Source: Dioscorea cayenensis subsp. rotundata (Eukaryota; Streptophyta; Magnoliopsida; Dioscoreales; Dioscoreaceae). Taken from it: a stretch of 64,000 nucleotides of DNA. The stretch's first letter is position 1; each line of letters opens with the position of its first letter. A program made the position numbers and the translations under genes. Under the pieces are notes generated by a model, which saw only the letters and a program-made list of their open reading frames with translations, ran no database searches and was not told where the DNA came from. The stretch lies in NCBI RefSeq assembly GCF_009730915.1, contig NC_052496.1, positions 1,101,875 through 1,165,874 on the forward strand, in the 5' to 3' direction. This document shows positions 48,101 through 64,000 of the stretch, in pieces.

Positions 48101-49273
48101 ACTATAGTAGGAGTACTAGTTTTTACAACTTCGGTACAAAATTAAATGAGAAAAAAAAATTTGCACTGCCTCCGTCAAGACTCAAGACTCCGTTAATATA
48201 AAAAGTTTACTATTTTTTTCCAACAAAAAGTGTAGTGAAATAAAAGTGGAGGCGACTAGGGATCTACCAAGGCTCTGACCGTTATCTCTCCTGCACATGA
48301 GCCGTCTCTTTCGCTCACGTTCTCCCCCACTGTTACCCTGTACCCATATATCATCCAAGTGGTCATCATTTTTGGGTGTTTCAATTGGGATTGGTCAATG
48401 GGCCCCATCCTGCCATGTTTCCCTCCCTCGACATCGGTTTCCGTTCCCCGACCGCAAACCACACCCAATCCAACGGTTTATCTCCTCTCCCAAATTTACC
48501 TATTCACTAACCTAACCTCTCTCTATCTCCATCTTTTAACTTAATAGGTCCCGCGCCACACCACATGCGCAGTGACCTGGCATGGCACTGCAAATGCATG
48601 CAAGTTGTCAGATGGACCCCACCCACTACTGCGGTCCGGCATTTCGAATTTATCAGGGTCCCACTCACACTCTCTCTCTCTCTCTCACCTTCACTGCACC
48701 CAAGCAAGACACACACACACACAGAGTTCCAGTTGTCACGTTACATGCTACCCTTTCCGTCTGATCTCCATCAAACGGCTTCCATCCACCTCTCAGATCT
48801 TTTGTGACCGTTTTGAAAATGTGATAATTGGTTGACAGGCAGGTGTGGTCCTTCTTATTACCCTTTTAATTAAAATTTACATTTGTCGTTAAACAAGCAT
48901 ACGTTATAAACAAGAAGAACACAAGAAGAGTTTCAAAATATTCATAATTAATTAATTAAATTAAATTAATTAAAAGAAGAGAAGATAAAAACCATCTGCT
49001 TTCCATCTCTCACCATCTGTGGGCCTCTTTCTCTTTCTCTGCTCTTTGTTTCGTCTTCTCTTAAAAGCTACCCATGCCGACGGTGTCCTCGATCGACCCA
49101 CCGGCGGGTCTCTGTTAGACGCCGCCGGAAGATGGACGGAGCTCCACCGATCTTGTGGATCGTGTACAGGGTATCTTCTCCTGCGAGGGTTTCAACAATT
49201 TCGTTTCATCCTCCTCCACCGGCCAACCATTGGGCGGCGGCCATTCGATCGGAGTTATTTTCGTAAGACCACC
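44841..49273. other. Long AT-rich spacer and hydrolase 5' region
   Basis: No gene is supported between 44,841 and 49,000. (TA)n runs lie at about 45,070-45,102, 45,475-45,494 and 47,273-47,300. A less AT-rich stretch at 48,240-48,790 and a leader with (AATT)n at 48,945-48,972 probably hold the promoter of the hydrolase gene. The in-frame codons from 49,019 begin with GTG, so they do not extend the protein. Confidence 0.5.
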
Positions 49274-52200
49274 ATGGCTGCTGGAGGTAAAGGGAACCTG
49301 GAGAGGATCCGTAGAGGGTTTCGGACGGCGTTGTTCATGCTGACTATGGTGGCTTCCTTGCTTGTCTTGTCAGCGCCGTTGCTCTTGGCCGTTGGGGATG
49401 TGTTTATTTCGCTGGTCCTGGCGTCGAGGTACGCTTGTGCGACTTGCTACGGGCTGAGGGAGCACTTGAGAAAGTACGATTTCAGAAGCTCGCTAATGGA
49501 CATTCCGGTCATCTCTGTCGTCAGATCGCTTGTTATCACTTGTGAGATCTTTTCTCCCATTCTATTTTATGGTGCAAATATATATATATATATATATATT
49601 TTAACATAGTTTTCTCTCCTGCTTTTCTTTATGGTACCTTTCTCGACATTTATTTGGGTGTTCATGACTAGAATTTTGGTGCTTACTTCTGGAGAAAGAT
49701 CATTGCTCTTTTTTTTTTATTTTCAAATCTTTATTTATCAAGAAAAAGGTATAGTTCTTTTTAAGGTTAGCTAATTTTTAATTTTACTTACCTTGATTTA
49801 TTGGGACCAAAGGAAAATTCAAACTCTGTGTCTCTTCTCATGGTGAAAGAAGATATTGGCACACGGTATTAACATTCTTTTTTTTTTCAAGCGTGTATAA
49901 TCGTAAATATCTTGGTTTTATGTTCCATTCCCTATATGTTGGTAAAACAGGTTTTTTTTTTTTCTGGGCAATTTAATATTTGATTTTATTTCAGTGCTCT
50001 GTGCTCTGTGGACCATAGCTTTGATTTGAAGTTCTGCTAAAGTAGTAGTTGTTGTTGTTGTTGTTTTTTGGTCGTAGAAGGTCATCGTCAATTTATAATT
50101 TCTACACGCTGTTAACTTATAACTAGTGTCTGTTGTATAATCTTCTGCTTTATCTTTAACTTATATCTAGCCATGTAGCAAATGTTTTGTTGTGTTGATG
50201 TGAAGATTTATATTCCTTGAGAGTGGATATCCTTCGATTGCAGGTGCTTATTGTTTACGCGATGGACCTGGTCTTTCTCATGGGCCATATCTTGAATCAG
50301 CAACAGTTTGTTCCTTCATTTCAGTTGTTATCCTGTTGGTGAAAAGCTGTCTGTATTCCCCGGCCTTAGAGGAAATACATGCTTCAGACTCCTTGCCAAG
50401 TGAGAAACTGCATTCGAATAAGTCATGGGGGACATCTAGTCTTTTCCTGTCTTCATTAGTGTTCGCCCTTGGCCACGTAGTGGTCGCTTATCGGACCAGC
50501 TGCAAAGCTCGGAAAAAGCTTTTGTTTCACCATGTAGACCCTGAATCTGTATGTTTCCTCTTTATGTTTTGGCAATTGGATTACTTGTCTTAATTTAAAT
50601 CCTTCCAAGTGCTACTTCTATAGCAAGATCATCTGATTACTATAAACTTGAACTTGATTCTGCTGAAAGAATGCATTGCTTATAATTTGTTCTGTCACAC
50701 TCTGTCTGTTACATTTTGCTGCTACCTTTGATGCATTTCATATCCATATTTGTTTTTTGTAAATGTGTGAACTAGATGTCACCATTTTCTCTAACTAAAT
50801 TTAGTCTTTAACAAGTCTCAGTATATCTCTTGGTAGGTTTTGGCTTGCAAAAATGTTTTTGCTGGATACCACAAGGTTCCCCGATCGCCTACACCATGCA
50901 ATGCAAGAAATTCAAAAAGCAACAGTGAAACTAAAAGAAAAACCAGTTTTCGCAATATGCATGACATCCCTATTAGTCTACTTGCAGATGTTGACAGTCA
51001 GTTCATTGCCTGTCAGGGGATTACAGTCCATTACAAGCTAAGTCTTCCTGAATCACCTTTGCCTCTTTCTTTATCTTCTTCTCCGTTTCTTGAATGGAGT
51101 CCCAATGTCAGCCCGCCCAGGATTTCTTCTGGAAGGCTTAATATAGAATGGCCTATGATAGTTCCACCCAAATCTCATTATCACTTGCAAAGGAGCTTGA
51201 GTAATCATTTCCAAAATTCTTCTCTGTATGCTCCTCTGTTAGCTGATGCTGTGCCAGCAGCCACTTACTGTACAGACCAAATTCCTGCTCTGAACTTGGA
51301 TGATGGTGACACTTATGGATACTTGCCTAATTCTGTGAGTTTGGATATTGATGTAAACAAAAAGGATAAGTTTGCAGTAATCCTGATTCATGGGTTTGGA
51401 GGAGGAGTCTTCTCTTGGCGCCATGTGATGGATGTTTTAGCTCGGCAGATTGGCTGCGCAGTTGTTGCCTTTGATCGCCCTGGGTGGGGATTGACTTCTC
51501 GCCCTCGTAGGAAGGATTGGGAAGAAAAGCAATTGCCTAATCCATATAAACTTGAGTCTCAGGTGATTTTTTGTTTCTTACTGGAAGAAGCTTATTAATT
51601 TTAGCTATTTTAGCTATTGCATTTATTTGTATTGTCGTGACAAAAATTATTTCTTTGCAATTAAATTTTGAAATAAATCATTCATACATTTATATCTGCA
51701 TGTCTTCCTGGTATCTCTTGCCCAAATTAGCATCCTCCCCTTGGTTTTGTTGGTTATTTTCATAGTGAAGACTGAAGAGAAGTTTATTTGAATGGAATTA
51801 GTTTTTTGTGAAACTTGTTCTTGTATGTATTAGCCATAAATTGTGAATGTTTTGGAATTTAGAATTCACTTTAACTTCATTTGTGGAAAATCTGTATGTC
51901 AGGTTTCGTTACCAGCGAAGTTTTGTGTTTATCTTTCCTACCTTTTAGATCAAGAAGAGTTCTACATAATAGGAGGAAGTTAGTATTAGATGGTGATCTT
52001 TTTCCTCTCAAAGTCATCATGTCTTGAAAGCATTTTTTTTTAAAAAAATAAAACCAAAACCGATGTCTATCGGTACCAGTCCAGCTACAATATGCATGGC
52101 TTAACTGACTGTATTGGCCTTATAAAAAGTTTAATTCTGTCTCTTATCAAGAAAAATGTTTAATTTCTGCCTCTGGGATTTATGAAAAAGCTATTCTTCC

Positions 52201-54110
52201 TGCTGCATAATTCAGTCTTAAATGTCATAGCAAGTACTGATACATATCTGTGTTAAAATAAAGTGTATGCATTAATGAAAAGATATATGCAACACTTAGA
52301 CACTTACTGTGGACAGCAATTTTTTTGAATTAAGGGAATACATTTACATCACATATGTGCTCCAGTGAAATTTTTTTTTTGGAAGAATTTATTCTGACGA
52401 TAATATAATATCAACAGGTCGATCTTCTTATTTCGTTCTGCCTGGAAATGGGCTTTTCATCCGTCGTTCTTGTTGGTCATGATGATGGAGGCCTTCTTGC
52501 TTTGAAGGCTGCTGAAAAAATCCGTTCCTCTTTAGAATATGCTCATGTAAGTTATTGAAGGAACTCCAGCCATCTCATATTTCAATTATTGGGACTGTTA
52601 GGGACTTCTAGGTTAATAACCTAACCTGCTGCTACACGCTGTTAATTTCCAATTTATTGCACTCTAATATTGTGATCTTGAGAATATTGGATTTTTTTTT
52701 TTTAATGTATATATGTGAAACACATTAATGCAAATAATCTAATACTTAGATTAGCATTAATGGAGACAAATGAATTAGCTGCAAAATTATTTAGAACTTT
52801 TTATGAGTATTAAACTTTGATTATCAGAACACTTTATCAATCATCATATTTGTTACATTTTTATGTTCTGTTCATTGGTGGATGTTTTAGGTGGTGGAGG
52901 TCAAGGGAGCAATACTTCTCAGTGCCAGCTTGTCAAGAGAAGTTATTCCTGCCTTTGCTCGGATACTTTTGCACACTTCATTGGGGAAGAAGCACATGGT
53001 CCGCCCTCTACTCCGTGCAGAAATCACCCAAGTCATCAATCGACATGCATGGTATGATTCAACAAAGCTAACTGCAGAAGTCATGAATCTTTACAAGGTA
53101 ATCATGTTGCCCCTTCTTTCTAAAAGAATATGGCATTTGTATTCCATATTCAGTGGCCCCTAAGTTCAATTGATTGTATTTTCGCATAGATTCATCTATC
53201 CCGTTCTAGAAATTTGTGGCAGATTCATTTTGTTTTTTAGAAATTTGCTAATAACGGAAATATTTTTAAGAAAATAAACAACTTCTCTTTTCCTTTATGG
53301 AAGAAAGAGTCTTTTACTCGCTGAGTTCTGTCAAACACAGTTATGAGAAATGCGAAATGAACATGAACAACATCATTCTTAGTGCTGACAATATCGGCAT
53401 ATCAGTTACCGCATTGTCTATACCTAGTTTCTGAATTTTCTGCGGTTCACATTTACTTGCATTCTGAAAGATGCACCTCTTTGGGTGACATAAAAGAATC
53501 TTTTAGATTTCAAGGCCTTTGGAAGATTCAAGTCATAGGTATATTTTGCTAGATAATACCAAATATTTGCCATATATACAATACACCTTCTCAAATGTTC
53601 TTTGTAATGGACAATGCTTGAATCCACTGCACTGCAGGCAACATTATGTGTTGAAGGATGGGATGAAGCACTGCATGAGATTGGACGTCTTTCTTTTGCA
53701 ACTGTACTCTCTCCAGAGAATGCAGATGCTTTGTTGAAATCAATTGAAAACCTTCCTGTTTTGATAGTGGTTGGTGCTGAAGATGCTCTTGTTTCGCTGA
53801 AGTCTGCTCAAGTGATGGCATCGAAGCTTCTAAATTCTGTAAGTTGATTTCTCTTATACCAAGTGAATGCAGATGGTTTGGTATATTTCTTTCTAGCATT
53901 CCTATGGTGAATGCACCTATTTGCTTTTGTTATATCCAAGCCAATTTATTAAAAGAATTATATTGCGGATTTGTCTTGCAGAGACTTGTTGCTATATCAG
54001 GATGTGGCCATCTTCCTCACGAGGAGTGTCCAAAGGCACTACTTGCAGCTCTTCAGCCATTCATAACTCGATTACTACCTTCATCTGATGATACCTTGCA
54101 AAAACAATAG
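49274..54110 (+). CDS. Membrane-anchored alpha/beta-hydrolase with Asp nucleophile
   Basis: Seven exons: 49274-49541, 50244-50548, 50837-51562, 52418-52546, 52891-53097, 53638-53838, 53982-54110, all GT-AG, 654 residues. The first 200 residues hold about four hydrophobic segments (for example ALFMLTMVASLLVLSAPLLL and VCSFISVVILLV). The hydrolase domain starts near residue 360: oxyanion HGFGGG, strand VVAFDRPGWG, nucleophile elbow VGHDDGG, acid in VVGAEDALV and histidine in SGCGHLPHE. Asp instead of Ser at the nucleophile is the pattern of epoxide hydrolases and dehalogenases. The plant family (Arabidopsis At1g15490 from memory, of similar length) has no established substrate. In Arabidopsis it lies close to ECB2, as here. 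Confidence 0.9.
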
Positions 54111-54729
54111 CTTAGTAATTTGTCAATGTTTCATAAACGCTTAGCTGGTTTTGTTTCCGCCTTATTTAGAGTTACAACTTTAACCCTATTTGTCCAGAGT
54201 ATTCGCTGCTTCTGTTTTTTTAGGCCTTTATTTTATTTTATTTTTTTTCTGGTTTTGGGGTGAGAGTGAGCAGTATGGAGCCAGACCCAATTCTCAGGGT
54301 TATTAGAGCTCCCATCTATTGCTGCTGCTGCTGTTGCTGTTGCTGTTGCTACTTTATATATCATGTTTAGTGCATGACTTGTATAGTCAATCTCGTTCTA
54401 TCCGCTGGTATCTGATTCATCTTTGGAGATTCTTGTGCTTGTTTTGTATTTTATATATACATTTAATATAATTTTTTAGGTGTAATATTCTATTTGGGCT
54501 CTCTATACTATACTCAATGTGGTCTTTTAGTCTTATTTTAATTTGTCCTCTCGAGGTTCTTGAATTATTGAAATGGGAAAAATCAAGTTCATCTCATGAT
54601 GATAGTTACGTTTTCCGTCCACTCAGCTTTTAACAATATTAAAATATTATTTAAAAAATTATATTTAAAACAAGAAATTAAATGAATAATAAATCTCTCC
54701 TCTCTCATCTCTTGCATCTTATTCATGTC
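54111..54729. other. 3' region of the hydrolase gene
   Basis: Contains a short (TGC/TGT)n run at 54,318-54,350. No gene was seen. Confidence 0.5.
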
Positions 54730-55095
54730 CTAAACCCCCTCCTTCACCTTGACCTTCTTAGGGAAGAGTTTCCCTACGAATCCTTCAAACTCAACACCAC
54801 TCTTCTTCAAAGTTGCAAAGCCATCTTCATCTCAAACAACTCCATGTCCTCCTCTTGACAGCTCTCCTCCGAATTTAACTCAATGATCTCCTCTTCAAAC
54901 TCCCTATAAATTTCAGCATAATTTTTAAACATCTCAATCAATACGGCAATCTGAAAACTGTATTCCAAAGTGATAATCAGGATTGCAAGAACACCACCCA
55001 TTAGCCCAAGCAACAAAGGCTACTGCCCAAGGGCTGGAGTCCCAATCAGACCAACACCTACTGCACGTAACCCTGCCAACAAAGGCCATGAGGTG
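54730..55095 (-). pseudogene. UPF0496 (DUF677, BYPASS1-like) C-terminal relic
   Basis: A minus-strand frame reads IGTPALGQ, a stop codon (near 55,021), then GLMGGVLAILIITLEYSFQI and a coiled segment ending QEEDMELFEMKMALQL. Next a one-base shift near 54,805 leads to KKSGVEFEGF and FPKKVKVKEGV. The order of a hydrophobic segment, an acidic helix and ELFEMKxALQL is the C-terminal end of plant UPF0496 proteins. A stop and a frameshift show it is dead, and the N-terminal part is missing. Confidence 0.65.
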
Positions 55096-55554
55096 GTCAG
55101 GCTCTAGTTGATCTAAACAAATAGGTTACCATGCCAAACATAGTGTTACTCATCCTTCTTTTTCAGCACTTTGAGCAGACCTCTCATTTTCTCTTCAAAT
55201 TCATTGTTCCACATTATTCCATCTTCTGCTGATGATGAGCTTGTTGGCAATGAACATCATGCTTGTTGCTGCTGTGAATGAAAGACAAGAAGAAAACTTG
55301 AATGCCAGAACATGAGGAGATTGATCACCACCAAAACATTGACAAACAAATGAAATATGATAATAGAAAAGAGCAAAGATCAGAAATTCAGAAACAATCT
55401 AGCCAAACATTATGATATCCTTCAGTTTAAGAGACACGAAGGGTTGTGTCACCAGATGAACCAGTTTTGCTAACATAAAATATGTACATAAAATATTTTG
55501 ATAGCAAACAGCATACAAGCCACAAACTCAAAGGAACTTGCACTCTATGTTTGA

Positions 55555-63626
<8,072 letters not shown>

Positions 63627-64000
63627 CTGGAAGAACGAAATTCACATCAATACAAAGAGGATTTGATATGAATGAAATAATCAGTAAACAGAAATGTAAA
63701 ATTCTGATAATTTTTTGCTTCAAACATGGAAAATATTAAAAGTAGATAAATGTAATTATTATCCATTGCAGCTATTTAGTTAAGGTAGTATGTGCAATGA
63801 TAACAGAGTTTTTGGGGCTAACTATATAGAAATCAAGAAGTATTATTATGTAACTAGATATGCTTGCCTAATGCGGTTTGTCAAGAAAATGATGCAAATA
63901 ATATTGCCGAGTACGACAAATAGAATGCACAGAGTCTTCCAAGATTGTTTTTTTTTTTCCTTCTCCCTCTCTCTCTAAAACTTGAAATGCGACAAACCAC
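63627..64000. other. SMC3 intron running to the window edge
   Basis: No exon coding for the expected N-terminus of SMC3 is found here, so the start lies further right. Confidence 0.7.

Noticed and set aside
49019..49273. In-frame extension of the hydrolase upstream of 49,274
   Set aside because: The first codon is GTG, not ATG; the family starts at the MAAGGKGN methionine.

Overview
The window is nuclear DNA of a flowering plant. Genes have many short GT-AG introns and plant-only families occur (full-size PDR-type ABCG transporters, a DYW-type PPR editing factor, a BZR1-like factor, a MOT1 molybdate transporter, UPF0496). Spacers are very AT-rich, with many (TA)n runs and short LINE tails. 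The intronless MOT1 gene has a GC-rich 5' part, which hints at a monocot outside the grasses; this is a weak inference and the species cannot be named from sequence alone.

Layout. 1-1,783 (-): first seven exons of a PDR/ABCG transporter that runs off the left edge, with a W-box/G-box promoter at 1,929-2,413. 6,964-14,503 (-): a complete second PDR/ABCG gene of 24 exons. 14,700-19,660: a 1.4-kb direct tandem duplication that begins at the core promoter of that gene; each copy carries a different transposon where the other copy keeps an almost empty site. 19,790-20,120: LINE relic. 22,595-23,157 (+): very short BZR1-like factor with a C-terminal EAR motif. 24,578-27,781 (-): DUF2921 membrane protein. 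29,871-31,466 (+): MOT1-type molybdate transporter. 32,156-35,130 (+): plant coiled-coil protein of unknown function. 36,300-38,945 (-): ECB2/VAC1-type PPR-DYW protein. 39,619-41,775 (-): V-ATPase subunit c'' with a GC-AG intron. 42,755-43,208: LINE 3' end. 44,477-44,653 (-): 58-aa acidic micro-gene. 49,274-54,110 (+): seven-exon membrane alpha/beta-hydrolase. 54,730-55,095 (-): broken UPF0496 relic. 55,555 to beyond the right edge (-): cohesin SMC3, including an apparent U12-type AT-AC intron.

The genes do not form one pathway. The PDR12/ABCG40-like gene, ECB2-like gene and alpha/beta-hydrolase also lie close together in Arabidopsis (At1g15520, At1g15510, At1g15490, from memory), so this looks like an ancient syntenic block opened up by insertions. 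Frames were checked by adding exon lengths: ABCG gene 2 gives 1,421 codons, the hydrolase 654, the coiled-coil protein 807, VHA-c'' 176, and SMC3 1,170 codons inside the window, each with a stop codon in frame.

I found no convincing new multi-gene system. The most interesting points are the AT-AC intron in SMC3, the GC-AG intron in VHA-c'', the duplicated ABCG promoter with reciprocal transposon insertions, the minimal BZR1-like repressor and the 58-aa micro-gene.
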